Of a stretch of 64,000 nt of DNA, positions 47,702-58,422 are shown in pieces (within the stretch, counting starts at the first letter, position 1; every line of letters starts with the position of its first letter). The notes under the pieces are model-generated. The model made no database searches, was not told the DNA's origin, and saw nothing but the letters and a program-made list of their open reading frames with translations. The DNA is taken from assembly GCA_000697665.1 (NCBI GenBank), contig KL197728.1, positions 1 to 64,000 on the forward strand, read 5' to 3'. The DNA is from Jaapia argillacea MUCL 33604. Lineage: Eukaryota; Basidiomycota; Agaricomycetes; Jaapiales; Jaapiaceae. The translations under genes were made by a program, and so were the position numbers.

Positions 47702-49276
47702 CTACGCACTCTCCCCCTCTTCATCCCTATCCTCATAATCACTACCACCCGCCATCAACCTAACAGCACCCATCTTTTCCAATTTCTTATCCCAGTAGGT
47801 TTTCCTATAACCTGCTACTATCCTTTCGAGGAGGGAGGAAGTGGATATGCCTGGTGTGCGGCGGGTTGGTAGGAATTTGCCTGGGGGAGGTGTTAGGTGA
47901 TATGGAATTGCGAGGTGGGGATGGGATTAGGGGTGTGGGTTGGGATGGGAAGGGATGGGTGAAAGGGAGGGAACGCACCTGCATCCTTGACGAAACCATA
48001 AACGTCGTCCGCGCCACCTCCTGCATAGGGTTCTTCGTCGTGAGCTACATAATCGATTTCGTGTTGGGAGAGGAAATCTGGGGTTAGGATCCAGGGAGCT
48101 GTTGGGATTAGGGTGTCGACCCAGCGGCAGTGTCGGACTGATTCGAGTCTGGGGGTTGAGTGAGTGAGTGAGGGTGGGGTACAGGAACAACGAAAGGGGT
48201 CTGGGTCACAAGGGAGCTGAAAGTGATGGATGGAAGGAGACGTACCGTTCTGCATGACTCATGATACTCCTGCTCTTATGTTCCTTGACGAGTTCATCAG
48301 AGCATACACCGACCATGAGGTATACATCTGGAAAAGACAGCTTTGCTTGGCGGAGTTGTAACGCGTGACTGGGATGGGGTGAGGAACGTGCGTTAGATGG
48401 AACGTGGTGATAGAAAGGAGGCGTACCCGAAATGGAAGAGATCATACACGCCTGTTGGTTGAGTTAGCGGGGTAGGTAGAGGGAGGGAAAGGAACGGAGA
48501 TGGGAAAGGGGAGGGGACGGACCGTCTGCGTATATCCTGATTGGCCTACCGACGGGAGGTTGGTTGATCTTGTATTTCCTACCGCTTCCGTCTGTTGCGT
48601 CGATTGCTGCTCGGACCCAGGCTTGGATATCAGATGGAGTGAGTTTTGCGGGGTCGAACGTGTCGCGGACTAGGGCAGGTGGAGTAGGTTCTGTTATTGA
48701 TATACTGGGTTGCGAGAGGAAAGAAGGGGGCGGAGGGAGAGAGGAGAGATGGGGAGGGAAGGAGAGGTCAGTTTCTGTTGTTGGAGTGGAAGTGTTTGTA
48801 TCGTTTGGAGTGGATTGGTTTGTTTGACCTGTTACGGTTGGGGCTGGGGGAGCGGGTGCGAAGGAGGTTGTGGGAGAGTGGGGAGAGAGGGTTGATGTGG
48901 TGGAGGAAGTGTATGCGTGGTGGAGATGTGTAGATCTGTGATGAGTTGGAGGACCGCCGATGGGTTCGCCTCCGCCTGCGGTAGTGCTACTCTCGATATC
49001 GCCATCGTAGGTGGGAGAGTCTACGCCGTCATCGGAGAGTGTGGTGCTAGCTGCAAGGTGGTGTTTTGCGATGCTGCTCCTGCTCTGTCTTTTCTGCTGA
49101 GCTGTAGCTGGAGCACGGGTTGGAGGAGAGGAGATGGAATGGGATGCAGAGTCGTCTGTGAGGGGATCGTTATCTTCTTCCGATGCGTCGTAGGCGGGCG
49201 AGTCGATGGACCGCGGGTGCTTGCCAAACGAACGTTTTGAGTGCAGAGTCTTCTTGATGTGCGTGTTGTCCTCCAT
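47702..49276 (-). CDS. PCT1: Choline-phosphate cytidylyltransferase
   Basis: Makes CDP-choline from phosphocholine and CTP, the rate-setting step of the Kennedy pathway for phosphatidylcholine. About 240 residues of Ser/Thr/Pro-rich disordered N-terminus start [19 protein letters not shown]. The catalytic core follows: [20 protein letters not shown], where the HxGH motif is formed across an intron, then [39 protein letters not shown], and [16 protein letters not shown], the family RTxGIST motif with Pro at the usual Glu position. After [15 protein letters not shown] only about 20 residues remain to the TAG at 47702, so the long C-terminal amphipathic membrane-binding helix of the animal enzyme is not seen. 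Confidence 0.92.
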
Positions 49277-49411
49277 GGGTGGTGAAAAGTCTAAGTGATC
49301 TGAAAAGAGAGATGGCGTCAGGAGAAAAGTGGTGATGATTAGATAATCTACTCACTCCGGCGTGTGCCGAGTTATCTTATCTTGCCTCTTTGGGTATCTC
49401 CTCTTTCAACC
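49277..49411. promoter_or_regulatory. Very short divergent promoter, PCT1 / amidohydrolase
   Basis: Only 135 bp separate the two outward-facing ATGs. Leaders and both promoters have to lie here unless they overlap the neighbouring genes. A TTATCTTATC stretch (49372-49381) contains GATA-type sites on the minus strand. Confidence 0.6.
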
Positions 49412-52098
49412 ATGGACGAGAAGCAACCACTTTTGCCTCCAAGCCCTAACCCTGCCACGAGGTGGACGCTGTTCGCTGCTGTGTTGGTGTCTGTGCTAGT
49501 GATATGGCTGACGAGGACAGATGACGTGCCAGGGACGTATGCCGTGTGTTCCAAGACTGGGGTGTACACTGTCCACGAGGGCAAGGCCAAGGTCGACTGT
49601 CTCTTGGTCGCTGGGGACACCATCGTTCAGATTGGCACTAGAAGTGAGTGCTCTGGTGTGGTTGCGAATGACGCTAACGACTTGCAGAGGAGATACTCGA
49701 CGCCGCCCACTCATTGTCCCGCAACAAGTTGACTGTCTTTGACCTCCAACCAGGCAACATCGTCGTCCCAGGCCTAGCAGGTACGCTCATACTTCTCGCG
49801 TTAACTCCTCTAACAGCTTCTCAGACTCACACGCCCATCTCCTCGAGTACGGTTTCACTCAAAACTTGCCTCTTGGAGATGCCACTTCTATCAAAGGTAT
49901 TCCTTCCTTCCCACCATCCATTCCCTGCGCTAACACCCATTCAGAAATAATATCCCGTCTCGAATCTTACATCCTTTCGCACCCCGACATCCTCAACGAC
50001 AATTCAACTTGGATACAAGCTTGGGGATGGGACCAGAACAAATGGGAAGACTTGAATGGAGGGTTTCCTACCGCCGTACGTCCTTCCTCTCCTGACCAGA
50101 ACATCTCTGACACCCACTCCAGTCAGACCTGACATCTCCCCTCTTAAACTCCCGTCCAATCTCCCTCTCCCGTATCGACGGCCACGCCTCCTGGGTCTCT
50201 CCTCGCGTTCTCGAGATCATGAAGGAACAGCACCGCATCCCTCCTCCAGGCAAAGTCGTACCAGGCGGCCAAGTCATCAGAGACTCAGACGGTAACCCTA
50301 CGGGTACGCCTTCCCCCACCCTTCTTCCCCCACCCTTGGACCCCACTACTCATATCGTGCGGTGTACGACAGGTATATTCGTAGACTCGGCACAAAATCT
50401 AATACCGCTCCCACCTCGCACGTATAAACAAATGAAGGAATGGTGGGATGTAGCTATGCGCGATGCACTCAGTGTTGGGTTGACGAGTGTCCATGATGCT
50501 GGGTTGGGAGAGGCGGAGGGCGAATTTTACAAGAGGTTAGTTTGTTGCCCGAGCGCTGCACATATGTTGACTTTTTTGCAGGATGGCAGAAGAGGGTAAC
50601 ATGCCCGTACGTCTCCCCCCTCCCTCCACCGCCACTAACTCACCTCCTGAACAGATAAGAGTATATGGCATGACGACGCTCTCACCATCAGGCTCTGTCC
50701 TATCCCCTCGTCTAATCAATTGGGGAAAACATGGAAGGTTGAATATTAGAAGCGTCAAGATGTTTTTTGATGGTCAGTGTCTCTTTCGCGCTTCCCTGTT
50801 GCATGGAAGTTCATGACATTCCTCGTTTCGTATCTATTTCTCACTATCGTCCCTCCGACCGAGCAGGCGCCCTAGGATCATGGGGAGCCGCCCTATTATC
50901 TCCCTACACTGACAAACCGGACACGAGTGGAATCCTAATCGTCGATCCAAAAAAGATGAGAAAGGATGTTAGGAAGGTTTGGGGTGAGGGTTGGCAAGTG
51001 GTGCGTCCCTCTTCCTCCCTCTTTCCTTTGCCTACATTAAATAACACATCCCTTGGCTGACGCCTGAATAGAACATCCATTGCATAGGAGACAAAGCCAA
51101 CAAACTAGCTCTAGATATATTCGAAGAACTCTTGTCCCCTCCTCCTTCTTGGTGGGACATCGGTTCCTTCTTGGGTGGAGGGACGAGTGGGAGTGGGAAC
51201 GCGAGTGAGAGGAGACCCAGGATCGAGCATGCGCAGATTATGAGGGTGGAGGATTTGGGTAGGATTGGGAGGTTGGGAGGTGAGTGTTTTTCTTTCCTTT
51301 GGTTTGGTTTGGTTTTGGAGGGAGTGTTGAATGTTGAATGGGATAGTTATTGCGAGTGTGCAACCTACACATGCGTGAGTCACCCCCACTCTATTTTGAC
51401 CGAAGATTAGTGTTGAGCGATGTGGTAGGACGAGTGATATGTGGTATGCCGAGGATCGCCTGGTGGGTTTTCATCAAGCGAGCGCTTATTGTCACACCGT
51501 TGATTGACGTCCTTCGGTTAGGGAGCAGAGAGAATCAAAGGAGCATACGCCTACCAAACCCTCCTCCAGTCAGTCCCATCCCCCTACTTCCTAACCATCT
51601 CAATCCCCAATGACGTGCATTTTGTGAATGATAGGAACTCACCGAATACAGTCTTACCGCTGGGCTCAGACTTTCCAGTGGAGGGTATCAATCCTCTCCT
51701 AGGGTTTTATGCTGCTGTGGCGAGGTTGGACGGTAATGGCCAGAGCCCACACGGCCCAGGCGGCTGGTTCGTCCTTCTCCTTCTCCTTCTCCTTCTCCTT
51801 CTCCTTCTCCTTCTCCTTCTCCCTCTCCCTCCACACCTCCCTCAATCACCCGCTCCACCCCAGGTACTCAAACCAATCCCTGACTCGCTCCCAAGCACTC
51901 AAAGGAATGACCCTCGACGCCGCTTACGCCTCTTTCGCCGAAAATGAGATAGGATCGTTGACTCCTGGGAAAAAGGCGGATTTTGTGGTGCTTGATAGGG
52001 ATATCATGGATGAGGAGGTTGTTAGGGTGGGCGGGGTTTTGGAGGGGAAGGTTAGGGCTACTGTTGTTGATGGGAGGGTTGCTTTTGGGGGTTTTTGA
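49412..52098 (+). CDS. Membrane-anchored amidohydrolase (YtcJ/Amidohydro_3 type)
   Basis: A metal-dependent hydrolase. The N-terminus MDEKQPLLPPSPNPATRWTL is followed by one transmembrane helix (FAAVLVSVLVIWL), so it looks like a type II membrane or secretory-route protein. The metal site begins VVPGLADSHAHLLEYG. Later come HASWVSPRVLEIM, VGLTSVHDAGLG, KMFFDGALGSWGAALL, HCIGDKANKLALDIF and RIEHAQI. Then VQPTHATSDMWYAEDRL and LPLGSDFPVEGINPLLG carry the final His and Asp ligands. It ends TPGKKADFVVLDRDI and a short beta-strand coda, with TGA at 52096. The family acts on amides, carbamates or similar bonds; substrate unknown. About a dozen introns, one (51767-51863) holding a hexanucleotide microsatellite. 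Confidence 0.88.
51775..51822 (+). repeat. (TTCTCC)8 microsatellite in an intron
   Basis: Eight perfect TTCTCC units within the intron 51767-51863 of the amidohydrolase. They read open in all three frames, so the intron is easily mistaken for a Ser/Phe or Leu-rich coding insert. Splicing it out joins GPGGW to YSNQSLTRSQALKG. Confidence 0.9.
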
Positions 52099-52825
52099 GA
52101 GGGAGGGGAGGAGGGGAGATGAGGTGGGATGGGTTCGGGGTGAGTCGAGTGTGGTAATGACTTTTTGTGACGAGCTGCGCTCTGCGCGCTGGATCTTGTA
52201 CTCATGACGATGTATATAAAGTGTAGATGGATCTAGTTTTGTAAATTCGCTTGCACGCAGCCTCCAAGGTCTGCGCTTGGTGCCAGTCAAGTGCTTTGAC
52301 AGCCGTCGTCGGGTTGGAAATAGTTGATGTCGTCGATCTTCAGCTGAATTTTATGAACGACAAGTAGTGTGGCAGTTGGAACCAACTCAAGAAGGGCTCC
52401 CTCAGGGAAACGAAGCTGAATAGAACTGACTCCAATCGAGTGGCCAGTTAAACCAAGCTGATAGAAGTGCATGGGCCACAGCAGGGTTTTTTTCACCAAG
52501 ATTAATCATTCCACGTCGAGTCGAGTCGATGGAATACAGTTGACAACGATTGGAAGCAAATAAAACCGATTCAGAGGGCGAAACGTGCTCATTTTACCCG
52601 ATAGTGCCCGTCAAAGATAAGTTCTGATGTGTGGATGACGACTATAATTACAAAATACGTAGTATAAGTACATGTAGGATCTACACTCGGCGCGGAGAAA
52701 GTGATAATACAAAGTGAAACGGAAGGAACAGTCCTCAGTAGCTAATCTTCACATGGCAACACCTCCAACGGCTCCAGATATCCCTACAGTCCCCGACACC
52801 GACGGTGGGCTTCATCTACCATGAC
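52099..52825. other. Convergent spacer with one orphan frame
   Basis: Between the stops of the amidohydrolase and the hypothetical gene. The minus-strand frame 52499-52287 reads like protein (HFYQLGLTGHSIGVSSIQLR, then PEGALLELVPTATLLVVHKI) but has only an internal ATG near 52470 and no recognised family. It may be chance or the remains of a gene. Confidence 0.4.
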
Positions 52826-54744
52826 CTATATTTCGAGCAAAGCGATGCTCCCACTCGCAGTTCTTGCAAGTTCCTCGCCGAGAAGCTGACGACGACTTTT
52901 GAACTCTTTGATCCTGTCGGAAGGCATGACGCGGGAGACATCTCGGAGATGAGATACCAAGCTGTGGATATGGGATTCTGCTTCTTGACGACGGTTCACA
53001 GATTCTTCCTCCTCTACCTTGCTAGTCTCGCCAATGAGAAACGTGATGCGTTCGAAGAGTGTTTGAAGGGCTATGGAATTGGGCGGGGGGTGTCCTAGAG
53101 CTTCTTTGAGGCAAGACGCTGCGTAGGATGACCTCGGCTTGAACTCCGGATGCGTGGAGGGGGTCAATTCAACTGCCATGCGAGTGAGTAATACCGCAGC
53201 GTCGAGATCGGTATGTTGTTTCGTGTGCGGGTATCTTTTCATCGAAAAACGACCGATTCGTTCGAGACGGACGGGCTTGTCCCAGTCGAATTGTGACAGG
53301 GATGATTCCGAGGCCGATTGCCTTCGAATGAGGTGTACACATCCTGATATAACGGGTCAGAAGCGTATCGTTATGCGTGCGATTTACTCACCTGATTCTA
53401 GGACAGGTGCGTAGCTATCAAGAATGCGAATCAGGATCTCATAATCCTGGGGAAGGGGCGCATCCTTCGTTCATGAAGGTATGTCAGTCTAGTCGTGGAA
53501 GCTCGCTACGAAACCTTTACCTTCGTTAAAACTTCACACCATTCATCATCGTGGATGAACGACTTTTTGGCGCCCGGGATCTGAGAGTGCGTAAGTGCGT
53601 TTCTTGGCGTACGAGCGCAAGTAACAAACATTGTAAAGAAGAAACTGATTGACGTAGTCTGATGGGTGATATGGCTGAAGAGCAAACTTCGTCATCGTGT
53701 GGGGGAAAGTCAGATCGAGGGCTCACTCACTCCATAGATAGGGCTGATAGGGCTATGATTGCAAATAAGCGTAACCTCGTCATCCTCCCTCACAGTAGTT
53801 GATTCTGCGCCCTGATCCCATCTCGCGATTCTGAGTCCACGGATAAAGACAGCCTGGCTATCAATGGTCCCCTGTTCGACGGGAGGGCCAATCTTCATCC
53901 ACGAAGGACGACCGTTACCAGTTTCCCAAACACGCTGGTGTGACGCGGTGCTGTGAGCAGCTGGGGCGACGACAAAGTTAGCAGTCCATTCAGATGCTCC
54001 CGCGATTGTGTCCTGAGCTCCTAGAGCCCAAGTCTTGCACTTGTCGCGCCCGGTTATGAAATACAAGGAGTCGCCATTGATTAAAAGTCGGCCCATAGTT
54101 TTGTTAGCATGGTGGTACCAGGACTCGGCATTCTTCAGGGCGTACTCCAGGAAGAGCTCAGGGTCAGCGTAATCCTCGCGAATGGCGCCCTCTGGGAGAA
54201 TTAGCACTGTATCTCGATACTGGTTGGTTCGAAAATTGTATGCGACATCGAGATCCGGCGCACTCTGTGCGAACGGCCAGGGGAGGCTTCGAACAAAGGA
54301 TGAAAATCTGAATAGATGGGGAGGGCGTATTAGATTCGAGAAATTTTTTCACCAGGCAGCGTACCTTTCGGGCAGTAGGGCGAGGATTCCAGGATAGGAT
54401 TCCACATAACTACCTGCCATGGAGACATCAGAGGTGACGAAGGAGCGCGGGGGGTATGCTTCGCAATCCTGTCTGATCTGAGATGGGTCGAAGGTCATCG
54501 GCTCAAATCCATCGGGGGGTTGTCGATCAGCATTCAAAGGGTGGGTGGCAGGGACGCAGGCATTATACAAGAAGTCGAAGCCTCCGTCGTAAGTCAAGAC
54601 ACCGACGTCTCCTATCCGCACGGCAACTTTGTGGAATTCTTGAGGTGCAACAGAGTTCCCGGGTGGGGATGGTTTATACAGAGGGTAACCATTCGTCTTG
54701 GGGAGAAGACTCTTGATGTACACGTCGAGTTCTGACTCTTTCAT
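52826..54744 (-). CDS. Agaricomycete hypothetical protein (VTG-DK type)
   Basis: Function not known. The start MKESELDVYIKSLLPKTNG is the first ATG in the frame. Further on are PPRSFVTSDVSMAGSYVESY, an ILPEGAIREDYADPELFLEY segment, and the block LLINGDSLYFITGRDKCKTW, which resembles the LYxVTGxDK block I recall from large families of uncharacterised proteins in mushroom-forming fungi. A jelly-roll-like beta-rich stretch follows (VFIRGLRIARWDQ). The C-terminal third is helical (AAVLLTRMAVELTPSTHPEF, then ALQTLFERITFLIGETSKVE) and ends SGSIALLEI with TAG at 52826. No signal peptide or membrane helix. Several short introns; a TATAAAA lies 49 nt upstream of the ATG. Confidence 0.75.
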
Positions 54745-55208
54745 GTTCAAAGAAATTTGGGTGAGAAGGGAAAGAGAGGGTCCAATCCCCCGTTTTATAG
54801 GGATCATAGGCAATAGGGGTTACATGGCAAGAGCTAGAGATCTGTGGTGATTCGTCTTGGCAGATAAATAAGCAGGTCGCTTCATGCTGTACTTTCCACC
54901 GTGCACGTGGATCATACCCAATTGACGATGTAGCCAATGTAGGATTGTAATTGTGCATTTCGTACTTTTGATCGGTGGGGGGATATTGTACAGGCTATGT
55001 TACAAATACGAGGCGTCAAGAACTGGAAGGAATGTCGGTGGGATCAAACTTGAGTACCACATAAATGAACGGACGGAGAAGGAATCGAAGAGAAAGATAA
55101 ATATGTAGGGTATAAAGTTATATGTCAATGAAAGGGAACAAATGTCAATGTCACACAAATGATGCCCAAGAACTCAGCAACTCCCAAGAACCACACGCCC
55201 ACTCGCTC
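54745..55208. other. Intergenic spacer
   Basis: Promoter of the hypothetical gene and 3' flank of the phosphatase gene, both minus. Nothing coding supported. Confidence 0.45.
54793..54799 (-). promoter_or_regulatory. Possible TATA box
   Basis: TATAAAA on the minus strand, 49 nt before the ATG of the hypothetical gene. Spacing would leave a very short leader; position alone supports it. Confidence 0.35.
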
Positions 55209-57887
55209 TCAACCATAAACAGAACTCTCCAACCCAGCCTTGCTAACCCTCCGCATAGGTTGCAACGTATTCTCATCAACAGGCGCCCTCCTCGCATGCC
55301 TATACCTCCCCGTCGCATCCTTCACCTCCGTCTCCTGTCCCAAATCACCCACTCGCGCCACTCCATCTGGGGACATCCCATGGTGGAGCGAAGACTCTGA
55401 GTGAATGGGGTTCAGAGCAGGCGGCATGCTCTCCCTCATATGTCCTGTGCGTCTACCACCACCGTTGACCGCCACCCCATAGTTACCCGTCATGTTCGCC
55501 TGTCCTTGTCCACCTCCAGCACCCCCCTCACCATCCCCTCCCACTGCAGCGCCCGTTCCCTGGTCTCCACCACCCGTATTAGAAGAGGGTTTGACAACTC
55601 CGATCGACTTCTTCCCTAATTCCTCTTCCTCGAAATTCATCAGTTCGGAAACGAACCCGATGTTGGGTGATATGCCTTTTCGGCGCTCGAGGACAAAGGT
55701 GTAGGCGCGGGAGAGGGTCCAGTGGTTAGCGTGGATGAGGTAGGCCATGACTGCTGTTACCGAACGAGATTTTCCGGCTTTACAGTGGACGTAGGTGGGA
55801 GACGAGTGGAGTCGGGCATCGTCTGGTGTGGAATTAATAAGATGGGGAGTATGATAGACGATTTGAAAGGACTCACCTAGGATATCGCATACTTCTCGAA
55901 CACCTCTCGAGATATTATCTTCCTCAACTGTATCTCGCATCGGGATCCGAATATACTTTTCGAAACGCTCTTTCAACCTCAATCCATGATCATCATCGCA
56001 CTCTGCCGCGATATTCAATATTCTCTCAACACCTAATGCTTGGAGCTCGCGAACGTGTTCCTCTTCCGTGATTTCTGGTCCGAGGTAGAGGAAATTGGGG
56101 AGGATGGTAGAGATGGAAAAGACTGGGTAGGGTTCTTCTGTTGTTGGTGGTTGGGAGGAATCTGGGCGGGCTGTAGATGGGGAACGGGGCATTGGGGTGC
56201 CTGGTGTACGAGGTGTGGAGGGGTAAGAATGATAAGAGGGTGTTGGAGGTGGTAAGAACTCGGTTTGACCATTTGAACCTCCAGGTGAGGGGATCCATCG
56301 TGCGGAACCTGGCGGGGAATGATTGGAGAACATGAGGTTGAGATGCGAAGGAGAGTGTGGACGAAGTGAAGACGAGATTCCGTGTATCGTCGGTGCTGCC
56401 AAAGTGTTGGCTTTAATGGGAGTCGTACGAACTTGAAGTTTGGGTAAGTTCTCTTTGAGACGTTCGGCGGATTTGGTGTCGAGACGACCGAGGGTTGGGA
56501 TACTGGGTCGACGTGGAGGTGGAGGACGGGGGAAGGAAGCTTGGGAGGGAGGAGGTGATGGTGTTTGGTCGTCGAGGTGGTTCTGGTTGTGAGATGATAT
56601 TGACATGAGCGGAGGCATGGATGGGTTGGGAGAGCGAGGGAATGAGGGCTCGTCGTGTTCTTGCTCGATTTCGGGGAGTGGTTTGAGTCGCAAGGCGGAT
56701 TGGGTGTCGAGTTGAAAGAGGCCTCCGCCTGGTTTCTTTGGTATTTGGAGGGAGGAAGTTGAGGAGGAGGCGGAGGATGAAGAGGAAGAGTCGAGGCTAC
56801 TACCGTAAAAGTCGCCCGAGGTTATGAGGTGTCGGAGGTCTGGATGTCGACGGGCGGCAGTTAGGCCGCCTTTAAGATAGTCGACACTGCCTTCTTTGAC
56901 AAGAGGTCCCACCGCAGTTAGCAGTGCCCACGGAGCCGAATTCATATTATCCTTTGTTTTTTCGTCCATCTCTTCATCATAAACGACGACATCTCCATCC
57001 CACATCCCATCAGGTCCCATCAAGTCATCCCAGGCCCTTTTTCCATCATCAGTGGTGATGAACTGACGAAGAGCGTCGAGTGATTGAAACCCGCCGTTCG
57101 GTTTCCGGAAGCGTTTGAGGATGAGGGAGGGAATTGCGATGTTGATGGCGTGTTTGATGTGGACGTCAAAGTAGGACGCTGCGGGGCGAGTGTCTATTAG
57201 GAGTGGACGAGATGAGGCTGTGAGACTGCGAAACAGAGAGGCGGGGTCGACACCGCCTGATGAGGTCCGGACGATGAAGGGCGACCTTGGTGGATCTGAG
57301 GTGAGAGCCGAGCGGGGTGGAGGGTACAAAGCGCTCAGGGGTGATGAGCGGGGTTCGGAAGTTGGTGTAAAGTAAACGCTACCAGGGGAGGCAACACTTG
57401 AGATAGGGCTGGAAGCGAGATGATCAAAGTCTGTCCAACTTTTGGAGGGTGTGTCGCGGAATGGAGGGGGGAATGATGGTGAATGGGATGCTCGGAGGTT
57501 GTTCGCGGAACGAATGGGGCGAAGACGGAGGTTCTGACGAACAGACTGTCGCAGCTGTTCGAGGGCAGCCAGGTCTTTTGAGATGTCATCGGAGGTCGAG
57601 TCTGCGGAGGACTCGACGGTGAGGGAGGATCCGATGGGTGACGACTGCGAAGACGAAGAAGAGGATGAGGGAGAGGGAGAGGATAGGATAAGGATGTTGT
57701 CGCTGTCGTCGTCGATTTCGACTGGAGATTCGACCTGGATGACGGTGTTTGCTCCGAAATTCCTGGCGGGAGATGGGATTGCGAGGTTCGGAGGGCGGGC
57801 ACGGCTGGGTGCAGACAGAGACCGCGATGGCCCAGGAAAGGCAGAGGTTTGCATCTTGGCCAGCGACGACGACGACGAAGGAGACAT
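55209..57887 (-). CDS. Dual-specificity phosphatase with rhodanese domain (MAP kinase phosphatase-like)
   Basis: About 870 residues. A Ser-rich disordered head starts MSPSSSSSLAKMQTSAFPG. A rhodanese/CH2-type domain follows (SRPLLIDTRPAASYFDVHIK, AINIAIPSL); no catalytic Cys is evident in its loop, as usual when this domain serves to dock MAP kinases. A long Pro/Ser linker leads to the phosphatase domain: ILPNFLYLGPEITEEEHV, LNIAAECDDDHG, the signature VHCKAGKSRSVTAVMAYLI with Cys and Arg in place, and RKGISPNIGFVSELMNFEEE. A Gly-rich tail ends LESSVYG. Known relatives switch off MAP kinases. A 54-nt intron (55823-55876) lies just before the active site; its retention would keep the frame. 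The frame is open upstream of 57887 but without ATG. Confidence 0.9.
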   Translation of the reverse strand: MSPSSSSSLAKMQTSAFPGPSRSLSAPSRARPPNLAIPSPARNFGANTVIQVESPVEIDDDSDNILILSSPSPSSSSSSSQSSPIGSSLTVESSADSTSDDISKDLAALEQLRQSVRQNLRLRPIRSANNLRASHSPSFPPPFRDTPSKSWTDFDHLASSPISSVASPGSVYFTPTSEPRSSPLSALYPPPRSALTSDPPRSPFIVRTSSGGVDPASLFRSLTASSRPLLIDTRPAASYFDVHIKHAINIAIPSLILKRFRKPNGGFQSLDALRQFITTDDGKRAWDDLMGPDGMWDGDVVVYDEEMDEKTKDNMNSAPWALLTAVGPLVKEGSVDYLKGGLTAARRHPDLRHLITSGDFYGSSLDSSSSSSASSSTSSLQIPKKPGGGLFQLDTQSALRLKPLPEIEQEHDEPSFPRSPNPSMPPLMSISSHNQNHLDDQTPSPPPSQASFPRPPPPRRPSIPTLGRLDTKSAERLKENLPKLQVRTTPIKANTLAAPTIHGISSSLRPHSPSHLNLMFSNHSPPGSARWIPSPGGSNGQTEFLPPPTPSYHSYPSTPRTPGTPMPRSPSTARPDSSQPPTTEEPYPVFSISTILPNFLYLGPEITEEEHVRELQALGVERILNIAAECDDDHGLRLKERFEKYIRIPMRDTVEEDNISRGVREVCDILGESFQIVYHTPHLINSTPDDARLHSSPTYVHCKAGKSRSVTAVMAYLIHANHWTLSRAYTFVLERRKGISPNIGFVSELMNFEEEELGKKSIGVVKPSSNTGGGDQGTGAAVGGDGEGGAGGGQGQANMTGNYGVAVNGGGRRTGHMRESMPPALNPIHSESSLHHGMSPDGVARVGDLGQETEVKDATGRYRHARRAPVDENTLQPMRRVSKAGLESSVYG
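55823..55876 (-). other. 54-nt intron, frame-neutral and stop-free
   Basis: GTGAGT...CCAG intron. Its length is a multiple of three and no stop occurs, so unspliced mRNA would encode 18 extra residues between VCDILG/D and DARLHSS, close to the catalytic loop. The family alignment as I know it runs straight from the helix into DDARLH, so splicing is the expected state. Confidence 0.75.
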
Positions 57888-58422
57888 TTGAACGGAGCGG
57901 GACCAGAAAACTCGGTTTTCAATCAACGTGTATGATCGCCGCAACTCCTCCGTCGTTCAATTGTCCAATTCGGCTCATCGCTTCAACGTCGGCGTCGACG
58001 TCAACGCTTGTACATTATTCTTCAGATTTATCTCAGATTACAGTACCAGCACATCATCCCCATCATCCATCTGCTCATCTTCGACTACTTAGACTTCTAG
58101 CCTCGCCGTCGCGCGAGGGTCGCTTATTCCCCTAAACAGTGCCTACCTTACGTACCCACAACGCGCCTCCAAAAAATCAGTAAAATCCCGTATAAATTGC
58201 GTAAATTCAGCCTCGCATCCAGCAAGCGCATACGTCCGTTGACCAGATCCCCCTGCTGTGCAGTAAAATCGCAGCCAAAGCAGTGAAAGGCGGCGCTTGT
58301 TGTCTGAAGATAAAATTTTCAGAGTCCGACGAAATGCATGCGACGGATATTGGTCGCGTCCAAAGCCTGTCACCGTCGTCGTTTTCATCCTCCAGTCGTC
58401 TCGTCCCCCTACCATTCCCCCA
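57888..58422. promoter_or_regulatory. Divergent promoter region, phosphatase / DEF1
   Basis: 535 bp between two outward-facing starts. No definite core element recognised. Confidence 0.5.

Noticed and set aside
48420-48450. Cytidylyltransferase with a mutated HFGY in place of HFGH
   Set aside because: The Tyr comes from reading into an intron. Splicing GTACGC...CCAG gives HFGHALQL.
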